Translations under genes and position numbers: made by a program | Shown here: positions 15,750 to 23,935 of the stretch, in pieces | Numbering within the stretch: the stretch's first letter is position 1 | How the letters are laid out: each line of letters starts with the position of its first letter | The notes under the pieces: model-generated | What the model was told of the DNA's origin: nothing | The model's database searches: none | The model's input: only the letters and a program-made list of their open reading frames with translations | From: Methylotenera sp. | Lineage (GTDB): Bacteria; Pseudomonadota; Gammaproteobacteria; Burkholderiales; Methylophilaceae | Length of the DNA: 36,697 nt | Direction: 5' to 3' | Assembly (NCBI GenBank): GCA_027310735.1 | Contig: DAIDAH010000002.1 | Location: forward strand, 1 to 36,697

Positions 15750-17012
15750 CTAAACTCGCTTAACATTCGCACCGAGTGCGTTAAATTTTTCTTCTAAATG
15801 CTCATAACCGCGATCCAGATGATAGATACGCTCAATTACGGTTTCACCTTTAGCCACCAAACCTGCCAACACAAGACTGGCAGAAGCGCGTAAATCGGTT
15901 GCCATCACGGTGGCGCCATCTAAAAATTCTACGCCTTTAACCAAAGCTGTATTGCCATCAATACTAATATCCGCGCCCATGCGCTGCATTTCTTGCACAT
16001 GCATAAAACGGTTTTCAAAAATCGTTTCCGTCACCTTTGCCACACCTTCTGCAACTGCATTAAGCGCCATGAACTGGGCTTGCATATCGGTCGGGAAAGC
16101 TGGATGCGGCGCCGTGCGTATATTAACTGCCTTTAATTTACCATCACTTTTCACCGTAATCGTATCGGCTTCTGAGGTAACGGTCGCACCTGCTTCACGT
16201 AACTTTTCAATGACAGCATCCAGCAAGTCAGCACGTGCATTGAGCAATTTAACCTCACCGCCAGCCATTGCCGCGGCCACCATATAAGTGCCAGCTTCGA
16301 TACGGTCGCATACAACATTATGTGTGGTGCCATTCAGTTTTTCTACACCCACAATCGTAATAACATCTGTACCCGCGCCGGCAATATTGGCGCCCATTTT
16401 AATAAGCATTTCAGCCAAATCCACTACTTCCGGCTCTTTAGCTGCATTCTCTAACACGGTTGTGCCTTCAGCCAGTGCTGCGGCCATCATCAGATTTTCC
16501 GTGCCAGTTACTGTCACTATATCCATGTAGTAACGAGCGCCCTGTAAACGGCGATTAGGCAAATGCAAAGTGCTCGCTTGAATGTAACCATGCGTAATGT
16601 GTATCGCAGCACCCATTGCCTGCAGGCCTTTGATGTGCAAATCAACTGGACGCGACCCAATGGCGCAGCCGCCTGGTAAAGAGACACGTGCAGTGCCGAA
16701 GCGCGCCAATAATGGACCCAACACAAGAATAGACGCACGCATGGTTTTCACCATTTCGTAAGTTGCCTCAAAAGAAGCTACATCGCTGGCATCTAATGTC
16801 ACTTCGCTCGTGTTACGCGAAATTTTAACGCCCATCATATCGAGCAGCTTAATCGTGGTATCAATATCCTTTAAAGCCGCAATGCCACTCAATTTAAGTG
16901 GCGTTTCTGCTAATAAAGATGCGCATAAAATTGGCAATGCCGCGTTCTTTGCGCCAGAAATTGTCACTGTACCGTTTAGGCGATTACCACCTTGTATAAT
17001 TAACTTGTCCAA
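15750..17012 (-). CDS. murA: UDP-N-acetylglucosamine 1-carboxyvinyltransferase
   Basis: First committed step of peptidoglycan synthesis: transfer of enolpyruvyl from PEP to UDP-GlcNAc; the target of fosfomycin. The PEP-binding cysteine is present as C116 in LPGGCAIGSRPVDLH, so the protein is not the Cys-to-Asp resistant type. K22 and N23 lie in SGAKNAALP, and HPAFPTDMQAQFMAL is also typical. The protein is 420 aa. It abuts grxD upstream and hisG downstream. Confidence 0.98.
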   Translation of the reverse strand: MDKLIIQGGNRLNGTVTISGAKNAALPILCASLLAETPLKLSGIAALKDIDTTIKLLDMMGVKISRNTSEVTLDASDVASFEATYEMVKTMRASILVLGPLLARFGTARVSLPGGCAIGSRPVDLHIKGLQAMGAAIHITHGYIQASTLHLPNRRLQGARYYMDIVTVTGTENLMMAAALAEGTTVLENAAKEPEVVDLAEMLIKMGANIAGAGTDVITIVGVEKLNGTTHNVVCDRIEAGTYMVAAAMAGGEVKLLNARADLLDAVIEKLREAGATVTSEADTITVKSDGKLKAVNIRTAPHPAFPTDMQAQFMALNAVAEGVAKVTETIFENRFMHVQEMQRMGADISIDGNTALVKGVEFLDGATVMATDLRASASLVLAGLVAKGETVIERIYHLDRGYEHLEEKFNALGANVKRV

Positions 17013-17324
17013 TTACTTAGCCGCGTTCAACAATGCTTGAAGCTCACCACTCTCATACATGGCGCGCATAATATCTGAACCGCCAACAAACTCACCATTA
17101 ACATATAATTGTGGAATCGTTGGCCAATTAGCATAAGTTTTGATGCCTTCACGCACGCCTTGATCCGCCAATACATCTACCGCCACATATTGCGCATTAC
17201 ATGCATCTAAAATTTGCGTTGCCAAGTTAGAAAAACCACACTGAGGAAACTTCGGGCTACCCTTCATGTATAACACGACTGGGTTTTTGGTCACTGTTTC
17301 TTTAATTTGTGCTTGTACGTCCAT
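17013..17324 (-). CDS. grxD: Monothiol glutaredoxin (Grx4 type)
   Basis: CGFS-type glutaredoxin that binds a 2Fe-2S cluster with glutathione and shuttles it to target proteins. The active site is C29-GFS in KGSPKFPQCGFSN, with the glutathione-binding ANWPTIPQLYVNGEFVGG downstream. Starting at the ATG the protein is 103 aa and begins MDVQAQIKET; an upstream in-frame TTG overlaps the GGAG ribosome site and is not used here. ibaG lies just upstream in the same operon, and BolA/IbaG proteins are known Fe-S partners of Grx4. Confidence 0.95.
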   Translation of the reverse strand: MDVQAQIKETVTKNPVVLYMKGSPKFPQCGFSNLATQILDACNAQYVAVDVLADQGVREGIKTYANWPTIPQLYVNGEFVGGSDIMRAMYESGELQALLNAAK

Positions 17325-17330
17325 TTGTAT

Positions 17331-17334
17331 CTCC
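17331..17334 (-). promoter_or_regulatory. Ribosome binding site deciding the grxD start
   Basis: GGAG on the minus strand, 6 nt before the ATG at 17322-17324. It overlaps the upstream TTG and so argues for the ATG. Confidence 0.6.
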
Positions 17335-17393
17335 AATACTTTCTATATTCAATTCTTGATTAGCTGACTTGGCACTTAGTTAATACTGCCAAG

Positions 17394-17642
17394 TTATTGA
17401 CCCAGAGATTTATTCCATTGCTCTGGAGTTAAGGTTTTCATTGATAACGCGTGAATTTCTGCCCGCATCCTATCGCCCAATGCGGCGTAAACCAGTTGAT
17501 GCTGCTGCACCATACTCTTGCCGTTAAATGCAGCACTGACAATGACTGCCTCAAAATGAGTTCCATCATCACCAAGCACCTTAATATAGTCACAGGCTAA
17601 ACTTTGCGTAATATACGCTTCCAACTGTTGTGCACTTAACAC
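17394..17642 (-). CDS. ibaG: BolA-family protein IbaG
   Basis: Small BolA-like protein of 82 aa. BolA proteins form heterodimers with monothiol glutaredoxins and act in Fe-S trafficking. The conserved HFEAVIVSAAFNGKSMVQQHQLVYAAL (about 29-55) carries the loop and helix with the family histidine H48 or H29, and AEIHALSMKTLTPEQW closes the domain. MLSAQQLEAYI at the N-terminus and the short length fit the IbaG/YrbA branch rather than BolA proper. It lies between the ABC permease gene and grxD. Confidence 0.93.
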   Translation of the reverse strand: MLSAQQLEAYITQSLACDYIKVLGDDGTHFEAVIVSAAFNGKSMVQQHQLVYAALGDRMRAEIHALSMKTLTPEQWNKSLGQ

Positions 17643-17675
17643 CTTTTTGCCACCTTTGACTTTACGTCTTTTAAT

Positions 17676-18461
17676 TTATGCTCTTAATTTATAGCCAGAT
17701 TTTAACATTTTTAGCGTTAGCCATGCTAACACTAAGAACGACGTACCAACGATGGACAAACTGATCAGCGGCGACACGTCACCTTTGCCAAAAAAGCCAT
17801 AACGGAAACCGTCAATCATGTAAAAAAAAGGATTAAGTTGTGACACCTTTTGCCAAAAAGGTGGCAAAGAATGTATTGAGTAAAATACGCCTGAAAGAAA
17901 CGATAACGGCATAATAATAAAGTTCTGAAAAGCCGCCATCTGATCAAACCGGTCAGCCCAGATACCGGCAATAATGCCAAACGTACCCAACAAGGCACTA
18001 CCAAAGAAAGCAAAGGCAAATATCAACCAGGGATTAGCTATCGGTAAAGCAATAAACCACATGGCGATTAAATAAATGCAAAGACCAACGACCAGTCCGC
18101 GAATAATTGCCGCCAATAAAAAAGCCATAAAAAACTGAAAGTGCGTAAGCGGAGTTAATAATACAAATACCAGATTACCCATCACTTTAGACTGAATAAG
18201 ACTAGATGAGCTATTCGCGAAGGCGTTTTGCAGCACCGACATCATAATCAGGCCGGGGATTAAAAACGCCGTATACGGTACCCCGTCATATACCTGCACG
18301 TGCCGCTCCAACACATGCGAGAAAATCAGCAAATATAATAAAGCGGTAATCACTGGTGCAGCAACGGTTTGAAATGACACGCGCCAAAAACGTAACAACT
18401 CTTTTTTGAATAGTGTCCAAGGCCCTCTGAATTCACTACTAATCAACGCAAGCTTAGTCAT
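17676..18461 (-). CDS. ABC-2 type transporter permease (YadH-like)
   Basis: Membrane component of an ABC exporter of the ABC-2 family. Six membrane spans are apparent over 261 aa, with the family stretch PLSFLSGVFYSIHSLPPFWQ (about 182-201) and NPFFYMIDGFRYGFFG near the end. It overlaps its ATPase gene by 8 nt. The pair resembles YadG/YadH of E. coli; the substrate is unknown. Position next to mla and murA suggests an envelope-related role (inference). Confidence 0.9.
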   Translation of the reverse strand: MTKLALISSEFRGPWTLFKKELLRFWRVSFQTVAAPVITALLYLLIFSHVLERHVQVYDGVPYTAFLIPGLIMMSVLQNAFANSSSSLIQSKVMGNLVFVLLTPLTHFQFFMAFLLAAIIRGLVVGLCIYLIAMWFIALPIANPWLIFAFAFFGSALLGTFGIIAGIWADRFDQMAAFQNFIIMPLSFLSGVFYSIHSLPPFWQKVSQLNPFFYMIDGFRYGFFGKGDVSPLISLSIVGTSFLVLAWLTLKMLKSGYKLRA

Positions 18462-19362
18462 TTTGATTACCTACCAATGACAAAAAGACATCTTCCAAGT
18501 CGGCTTCATTCAATTGCATGTCAATCACCTTAATGTTTGCTTCACGCAACGCCGACAACACAAATTCAATTTGCACCATGTCGTGCAACGCAAATGTGAA
18601 AGCGCCCTTTTCCTGACTACGGAGTAAAGGCTGTATGCTTGCAGGTAGATTAACGTCACCTAAAATCAGGCGCAACTGCTTACCTGCAAATTTATTCAGC
18701 AAATTAGCCGTACTGTCTAACGCAACAATTTTGCCCTGCTTCATCATTGCAACACGGCTACATAAAGCTTCTGCCTCTTCGAGATAGTGTGTGGTCAAGA
18801 TAATGGTATGACCATCACGATTGAGTTTTTTGATGAACTCCCACAACATTTGACGTAGCTCGACATCAACACCTGCAGTCGGCTCATCTAGAACAATCAC
18901 AGGCGGCTTATGCGCCAATGCTTGTGCTATGAGCGCTCGTCGCTTCATGCCGCCAGAAAGCCTGCGCATATTGGTATGCGCTTTATCTGAAAGCCCTAAA
19001 CCTTCGAGAATTTCATCTACCCAAGCATCATTCTCTGGCCCACATCCAAAATATCCAGCCTGAAATCGCAACATCTCACGCACATTAAAGAATGGATCAA
19101 AGACAAGCTCTTGCGGCACCACCCCCAACAGTTTTCGCGCTTGCTGGTATTGCTGCACAACATCAAAACCCATCACGGAAATATCACCCGTACTAGGCTT
19201 AATCAGACCAGCAAGAATGTTGATTAAAGTGGATTTTCCCGCACCATTTGGACCCAGTAAGGCAAAAAACTCGCCTTGCTCTACAGTAAGATCCACACCA
19301 TTGAGCGCATGCAATCCACCAAAACTTTTATGTATGCCATTGATTTGGATTGCTGGTTTCAT
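18454..19362 (-). CDS. ABC transporter ATP-binding protein (YadG-like)
   Basis: Cytoplasmic ATPase of the exporter. Walker A is GPNGAGKST (37-45), the Q-loop lies at VVPQELVFDP, the ABC signature is LSGGMKRR (135-142), Walker B is VIVLDEPTAG (155-164), and the switch histidine lies in TTHYLEEAE. The extra C-terminal region of about 80 residues is common in exporters of the CcmA/YadG type. Total 302 aa. A 126-nt gap with no evident terminator separates it from mlaB. Confidence 0.94.
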   Translation of the reverse strand: MKPAIQINGIHKSFGGLHALNGVDLTVEQGEFFALLGPNGAGKSTLINILAGLIKPSTGDISVMGFDVVQQYQQARKLLGVVPQELVFDPFFNVREMLRFQAGYFGCGPENDAWVDEILEGLGLSDKAHTNMRRLSGGMKRRALIAQALAHKPPVIVLDEPTAGVDVELRQMLWEFIKKLNRDGHTIILTTHYLEEAEALCSRVAMMKQGKIVALDSTANLLNKFAGKQLRLILGDVNLPASIQPLLRSQEKGAFTFALHDMVQIEFVLSALREANIKVIDMQLNEADLEDVFLSLVGNQND

Positions 19363-19488
19363 TTTGAATTTAGTTCACTTGAAATGGACTCGGAATATTT
19401 CTTTTCGAGATCGTGCGCAGAATGATGAAAATCTAAACTAGTAGAAACTGCAATAATTACGAATACACCAGTTTAAGATGAAGTCTAC

Positions 19489-19782
19489 TTAATTTGCACT
19501 CAATGGAATAAACGCCGTGACCCCATAGAGTGCCGCCAAACTGGATAAATTCTCAGGCATATTCATAAATGTCACACTGCAACTTGACTCAGCCGCACGA
19601 CGTTGCCATTCCATGATTAAACTAAGTGCTGCAGTATCCACATCGGTAACGCCTGAAAAATCTATAACAGTTGAACCTGTCATAGAAAGTGCGCTACTTT
19701 TTAACAAAAGCGCATTGGCATTATCCATCAACAGCTCACCGGAGACCTGCCACTGATTTTCTTGCTGAGTAATAGCGTTCAT
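19489..19782 (-). CDS. mlaB: STAS-domain protein MlaB
   Basis: Small cytoplasmic STAS protein of the Mla phospholipid transporter, which binds and stabilises the MlaF ATPase. The core TVIDFSGVTDVDTAALSLIMEWQRRA (about 38-63) is the STAS signature; T50 corresponds to the key threonine of the family. The protein is 97 aa, similar to E. coli MlaB. It follows mlaC in the order F-E-D-C-B. Confidence 0.9.
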   Translation of the reverse strand: MNAITQQENQWQVSGELLMDNANALLLKSSALSMTGSTVIDFSGVTDVDTAALSLIMEWQRRAAESSCSVTFMNMPENLSSLAALYGVTAFIPLSAN

Positions 19783-19825
19783 ACTAAATATGTTATTAAG
19801 CTTTTAAGTAAAGCTTAAAGCCTTT

Positions 19826-20449
19826 TTAAGTTAAGCCTGCCGCTTTGTTTTTGTCAGCCAATTTCTTATTCAGGCTATCAATCCCATTCTGGCGAATTTC
19901 ATTACTAAATTGACTGCGATAGTTGGTCACCAAACTCACACCCTCAATCACGATATCATAAACTTTCCAGCCATTTTCAGTCTTAATCAAGCTGTAATCC
20001 ACGCCAACTGGTGGGCCACCTGCCTGTATAATTTGCGTTCTCACACTGGCACTTTTTCCATCAGGCTCATTGTGCAGTGGCTTGTATTCAATCACTTGAT
20101 TTTTATACTTGCCTAGCGCAGAAGCATATGTTCGCAGCAATAGAGTACGAAACTCCTTCTGAAAGCTAGTTTGCTGTTCCGGTGTAGCGGTTCTCCAGTT
20201 TTTGCCAAGCACCATGTGGCTTACGCGATCAAAATCAAAATTAGGCAATATTTTTGCCTCAACCACTGCATACAATTGATGCTGGTTACCAGCCTGGATT
20301 TCTTTATCGTTTTTGATAATCGTTAATACTTCATCCGCCGTTTGTTTGACGAGTACGTCTGGCGGGGTTTCCGCATTCGCAATGCCAAAAAATGCAAACA
20401 AACTAACCAGCAGGCTAGCGCTAACTAAAAATTTAAAAAATGACTTCAT
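19826..20449 (-). CDS. mlaC: Periplasmic phospholipid-binding protein MlaC
   Basis: Shuttle that carries phospholipids across the periplasm between the outer-membrane MlaA complex and the inner-membrane MlaFEDB complex. A signal peptide with cleavage near ANA-ET (after residue 26) is clear. The mature part has the MlaC signature: NFDFDRVSHMVLGKNWRTATPEQQTSFQKEF, then TYASALGKY and GWKVYDIVIEGVSLVTNYRSQF. The protein is 207 aa. Confidence 0.95.
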   Translation of the reverse strand: MKSFFKFLVSASLLVSLFAFFGIANAETPPDVLVKQTADEVLTIIKNDKEIQAGNQHQLYAVVEAKILPNFDFDRVSHMVLGKNWRTATPEQQTSFQKEFRTLLLRTYASALGKYKNQVIEYKPLHNEPDGKSASVRTQIIQAGGPPVGVDYSLIKTENGWKVYDIVIEGVSLVTNYRSQFSNEIRQNGIDSLNKKLADKNKAAGLT

Positions 20450-20536
20450 TGGATACCTTTAACTGATGCGTTACAACCAAACAACACCCTTACATTAAGT
20501 TACTTAAATACTAACGGCCTATAAAGCTATAACCAA

Positions 20537-21076
20537 CTAGAACGGTGCTGCACCCAATTCCGTTGACTTAGCCTTAGTTGCCTTTGAATTTGACCCATCA
20601 TCAGACTTATCGTCTGATTTATTTTCTGAAGCTTTGCTAAACAAAAATTGGCTTATCATTTTCTCTAGCACAACAGCATCTTGTGTTTTTATAATTTTAT
20701 CACCATTTTTCAATGTATCTTCATCACCACCGGCCTCAAGGCCTACATACTGCTCGCCCAACAAACCAGCGGTATATATATTCGCAAATGTATCTTTTGG
20801 GAAAGGATAACGCTTATCAATATTAATCTTTACAATCGCTTCATACTTACTCGAATCAAAAGTAATACTATCTACGCGCCCCACAACAACACCTGCGCTT
20901 TTTACAGGCGCATGCGGCTTTAAGCTACCAATATTCTCAAAAGCTGCGCTAACACTATAAGTATCTCCGATTTTACTCGAAGTTAAATTTCCGACCTTCA
21001 TGGCAAGGCCTAGCAATGCAGCAACACCTAGTGCCACAAAGATTCCTACCCATAAGTCTATTGTTGTTCTATCCAC
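20537..21076 (-). CDS. mlaD: MCE-domain protein MlaD
   Basis: Inner-membrane-anchored substrate-binding subunit that forms a hexameric ring in the Mla transporter. One N-terminal membrane helix (about 8-27) is followed by the MCE domain (about 38-115) with SVSAAFENIGSLKPHAPVKSAGVVVGRV and AGLLGEQYVGLEAGG. The Ser/Asp/Lys-rich C-terminus looks disordered. The protein is 179 aa. It lies between mlaE and mlaC. Confidence 0.95.
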   Translation of the reverse strand: MDRTTIDLWVGIFVALGVAALLGLAMKVGNLTSSKIGDTYSVSAAFENIGSLKPHAPVKSAGVVVGRVDSITFDSSKYEAIVKINIDKRYPFPKDTFANIYTAGLLGEQYVGLEAGGDEDTLKNGDKIIKTQDAVVLEKMISQFLFSKASENKSDDKSDDGSNSKATKAKSTELGAAPF

Positions 21077-21127
21077 TTAACACCCCCTCAATTTACACAT
21101 TCTTAATTTTCAGGTCTTTGTATTGCT

Positions 21128-21934
21128 CTAAACTTCAAGCATAAAAGACGTTAAAATAAAATCTAAAGCCAACACCGTCAGCGATGAAATGACGACAGTA
21201 CGCGTAGTCGCACGACTTACACCCTCGGCTGTAGGCGGGGCATCATAGCCCTCAAACAAAGCAATCATGGTACACGCCACGCCAAATACGATACTTTTAA
21301 TCACGCCATTAACAATATCTAACCTAAAATCTACATTTGCCTGCATTTGCGACCAAAATGCACCATCATCTACACCAATCAAGGGCACCGCGACTAAATA
21401 GCCACCTAAGATACCTACCATAGAAAATAGGGAAGCTAATATTGGCATAGAAATCACACCTGCCCAGAAGCGAGGTGCAATTACGCGAGCAATTGGATTC
21501 ACTGCCATCATTTCCATTGCAGAAAGCTGTTCCGTCGTTTTCATCAAACCGATTTCCGCAGTGATGGCAGTACCAGCACGCCCAGCGAACAATAGTGCCG
21601 TCACCACAGGCCCTAATTCGCGAACCAGTGACAGTGCAACTAAAACACCGATCGCCTCAGATGAGCCATATTTTTGCAAAGTGTTATATCCCTGCAATGC
21701 CAGCACCATCCCCACAAAGAATGCAGACACGATAATAATCAACAACGACATTACGCCCGTGGAATAAACCTCGCGCAATGTAAGGTTGAACCGACGAAAA
21801 CTCTCACCAGAGTAAACAAGTGTCAGAAAAAAGAGTCTCGCACCCGCCCCCAAACGCCAAGTACGCTCTATCATCCGGCTGCCAATCCCGCGTAACGTCC
21901 GAATAATACTGATATGTAGAGTTGATTTAATCAT
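21128..21934 (-). CDS. mlaE: Phospholipid ABC transporter permease MlaE
   Basis: Permease of the Mla complex, of the MlaE/YrbE family. An N-terminal amphipathic region is followed by about five membrane spans. Conserved stretches are FFVGMVLALQGYNTLQKYGS, LVRELGPVVTALLFAGRAGTAITAEIG and EQLSAMEMMAVNPIARVIAPRFWAG. The protein is 268 aa. It lies 35 nt after mlaF. Confidence 0.95.
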   Translation of the reverse strand: MIKSTLHISIIRTLRGIGSRMIERTWRLGAGARLFFLTLVYSGESFRRFNLTLREVYSTGVMSLLIIIVSAFFVGMVLALQGYNTLQKYGSSEAIGVLVALSLVRELGPVVTALLFAGRAGTAITAEIGLMKTTEQLSAMEMMAVNPIARVIAPRFWAGVISMPILASLFSMVGILGGYLVAVPLIGVDDGAFWSQMQANVDFRLDIVNGVIKSIVFGVACTMIALFEGYDAPPTAEGVSRATTRTVVISSLTVLALDFILTSFMLEV

Positions 21935-21969
21935 TTGCTTGTTTGAATGGTGGTTAATTTGGCTAGTTG

Positions 21970-22779
21970 CTATTTAACTGAGACTCGACCCAGCAACTCG
22001 GACTGATAGTTTTTTGCAGCATAATGAAATGGTACTGGGCCATCTTTCTCACCATGCACGAACTGATGCACAAAAGGCAATGTAGACTGCATCAAATCAT
22101 CCGGCGTTCCTTCCGCAACCACTTCACCATTCGCCACAAAATAAACATAGTCCGCAATCATAAATGTTTCTTTCACATCATGTGACACGATAATAGAAGT
22201 AGTACCGAGCGCATCATTCAAAGTTCTAATCAAATCGCAAATCACGCCCATTGTTATGGGATCTAAACCAGCAAAAGGTTCATCGTACATAATAATATTA
22301 GGGTCTAATGCTATTGCACGCGCCAAGGCAACGCGCCTTGCCATACCGCCAGAAAGCTCTGTCGGCATTAAAGCATGCGCACCACGCAGACCAACCGCAT
22401 TAAGTTTCATCAGCACCAAATCCCTAATCATGGATTCAGGCAAGTCCGTCAATTCACGCATAGGGAATGCGACATTATCAAACACGGACAAGTCGGTAAA
22501 TAGCGCGCCATGCTGAAATAACATGCCCATTTTACGACGCAGCTTATAGATTCCATCACGGTCTTGCTTATGTACCACATCACCATCGACACGCACCTCA
22601 CCCTTGCTCGGCCGAATCTGCCCACCAATCAAGCGCAACAGAGTGGTTTTACCGCTGCCGCTACCGCCCATAATCGCCACGACTTTACCGCGTGGAAAGA
22701 CCATGTTAATGCCTTTATGCAATACACGGCCTTTGTAACCAAAGGAAAGATTGTCGATTTCTACTATATTGGGGGTCAT
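21970..22779 (-). CDS. mlaF: Phospholipid ABC transporter ATPase MlaF
   Basis: ATPase driving the Mla transporter. Walker A is GGSGSGKTT (38-46), the signature LSGGMARR (142-149) and Walker B IIMYDEPFAG (162-171), with the switch histidine in IIVSHDVKETF. The C-terminal extension ending in a basic region is typical of MlaF and would reach a neighbouring subunit. The protein is 269 aa. First gene of mlaFEDCB and probably of the long unit down to hisC. No mlaA/vacJ gene is found in this cluster. Confidence 0.95.
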   Translation of the reverse strand: MTPNIVEIDNLSFGYKGRVLHKGINMVFPRGKVVAIMGGSGSGKTTLLRLIGGQIRPSKGEVRVDGDVVHKQDRDGIYKLRRKMGMLFQHGALFTDLSVFDNVAFPMRELTDLPESMIRDLVLMKLNAVGLRGAHALMPTELSGGMARRVALARAIALDPNIIMYDEPFAGLDPITMGVICDLIRTLNDALGTTSIIVSHDVKETFMIADYVYFVANGEVVAEGTPDDLMQSTLPFVHQFVHGEKDGPVPFHYAAKNYQSELLGRVSVK

Positions 22780-22830
22780 GGATAGATTAGTGATATTGAT
22801 AGACTTTTGTATATTTTCTACTAGGACAAC

Positions 22831-22858
22831 ATTCTAAAACAATTTTGCATCTAAGCAA
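22831..22858 (-). promoter_or_regulatory. Possible promoter of the mla operon
   Basis: On the minus strand TTGCTT (22853-22858) and TAGAAT (22831-22836) are 16 bp apart, about 50 nt upstream of mlaF. The -10 box matches 5 of 6; the -35 box only its TTG. Confidence 0.35.
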
Positions 22859-22904
22859 GCAGTTAAATGCTTTACATTCGAATTGATTTATTTAAAAACA
22901 GACA

Positions 22905-22935
22905 TTTAAAAAGCCCGACCAGCGGGCTTTTTAAA
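22905..22935 (-). terminator. Strong bidirectional terminator downstream of the pilin gene
   Basis: A perfect 13-bp stem (22905-22917 with 22923-22935) around the 5-nt loop ACCAG. The GC core is GCCCG/CGGGC, and the A and T tracts form part of the stem. It lies 27 nt past the pilin stop and isolates this gene from the mla operon. Confidence 0.93.
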
Positions 22936-22962
22936 CTTACACATTCAAACTTCCTTGCACAC

Positions 22963-23625
22963 TTAAAAAGCCATACAAACCACATAAGGACTAGAATCCA
23001 ATACATTATCATTAGTCAACCCTATGCTAATAGTACCTTTTGTCACTACACGTACCGAGCCTGTTTGTGTATTTCCGTCATCTAAAGTCGTATCAAGTTG
23101 TTTTGCAAACTTACCCAGAACACCTTCGGAGCAAATTATAAAAGCACCTGATATACCCCCATTCACACCGCTCAATACGGTAACGGCTGTATTTCCAACA
23201 ACACTTGAAACACCGATTCTGCCACCATCTGCATTTGTTGGATAATAATTAGTATCCGTCACAGCCGTAGGTCCTGCGGCTAAACCAGCCAATCTTACGT
23301 GTTGCCAAAACATAGCAGATTCAGTTTTACCATCTTCTGAATCATATGCGCCTTCAATTACACCATTACCCTGAGCTCCAGAGGTCGCCAGAACACCTCC
23401 TGTAAGGTGCTTATCGGCAGATTTATCATCACCAGGCAATGCTTTATATTTGTCTTGATATCCATAAATATAGACTTGAATATTCTTAAAATCACCTGCC
23501 ATGTTTTTAACTTTAGCGCTATTAATCAACTCCTGACCCTTTAACACGCCGCCTAAGAGCAAGCCAATAATGACCAGCACAATTGCCAACTCAATTAATG
23601 TAAAACCTGTTTGTTGTTTTTTCAT
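22963..23625 (-). CDS. Type IV pilin-like / pseudopilin protein
   Basis: Prepilin with a class III signal: MKKQQTG followed by FTLIELAIVLVIIGLLLGG. Prepilin peptidase would cut after G7, giving N-methyl-Phe and Glu at mature position 5 (E12). The long N-terminal helix leads into a globular domain with YQDKYKALPGDD, seen in many minor pilins and pseudopilins. Two cysteines, one in IICSEG and one in the final VVCMAF, could close a C-terminal disulfide loop. The protein is 220 aa. It stands alone, with its own terminator and a sigma-54-type promoter. Whether it forms the main pilus, a minor pilin or a secretion pseudopilin cannot be told. Confidence 0.88.
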   Translation of the reverse strand: MKKQQTGFTLIELAIVLVIIGLLLGGVLKGQELINSAKVKNMAGDFKNIQVYIYGYQDKYKALPGDDKSADKHLTGGVLATSGAQGNGVIEGAYDSEDGKTESAMFWQHVRLAGLAAGPTAVTDTNYYPTNADGGRIGVSSVVGNTAVTVLSGVNGGISGAFIICSEGVLGKFAKQLDTTLDDGNTQTGSVRVVTKGTISIGLTNDNVLDSSPYVVCMAF

Positions 23626-23700
23626 TTAGTTCCCCGAACCATGATATGTAATTTAAGGCACTCTAACTTAAAATCGATACCTTATCGTCAGAATATACTA

Positions 23701-23717
23701 TGCAAATTTCATTCCAA
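23701..23717 (-). promoter_or_regulatory. Sigma-54 (RpoN) promoter of the pilin gene
   Basis: Read on the minus strand the sequence is TTGGAATGAAATTTGCA. Against the sigma-54 consensus TTGGCACGNNNNTTGCW it matches 11 of 13 defined bases, including the essential GG and GC with exactly 10 bp between them. The start of transcription would fall about 65 nt upstream of the pilin ATG. Pilin genes under RpoN control are established in Pseudomonas. Confidence 0.72.
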
Positions 23718-23732
23718 CCAACATTTGGTTGG
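23714..23732. repeat. Perfect 8-bp inverted repeat overlapping the sigma-54 promoter
   Basis: CCAACCAA (23714-23721) and TTGGTTGG (23725-23732) flank a 3-nt centre CAT. The left arm contains the -24 TTGG of the pilin promoter. A second short inverted repeat, GGTT-TT-AACC (23731-23740), follows. It may be an operator; as an RNA hairpin on the plus strand it is followed only by TTTT. Confidence 0.7.
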
Positions 23733-23935
23733 TTTTAACCTAATTTGCTATTGTTTACCTAAAATTTATTAGATTTTTTAAAGAATCTCACATTGCAACC
23801 GTCAAATAACGAACAATTGTGTTCAAAACTTAACGCCTCCACCTACTGCATTTCACTTCCCTATCAACAATATCCGCATTAATTTAGAGATTAAAATACA
23901 ATACCATACAAATTGAGTCATTTCCCAACCCACTA

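Larger units (their letters stand above)
23626..23935. other. 310-bp divergent intergenic region between pilin and histidine kinase
   Basis: No coding region or RNA gene is seen. It contains a sigma-54-type promoter facing the pilin gene, an 8-bp inverted repeat overlapping it, and an AT-rich imperfect palindrome at 23771-23788 with one mismatch. The remaining bases toward the kinase are AT-rich without a convincing -35/-10 pair. Confidence 0.7.

Noticed and set aside
15910..16287. 125-codon plus-strand open frame inside murA
   Set aside because: Antisense shadow of a well-conserved gene; no ribosome site and no recognisable domain.
23725..23750. A second sigma-54 promoter facing the kinase gene (TTGG ... 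TTTGC on the plus strand)
   Set aside because: The GG-GC spacing is 14 bp, not the required 10, so it cannot be a functional RpoN promoter.
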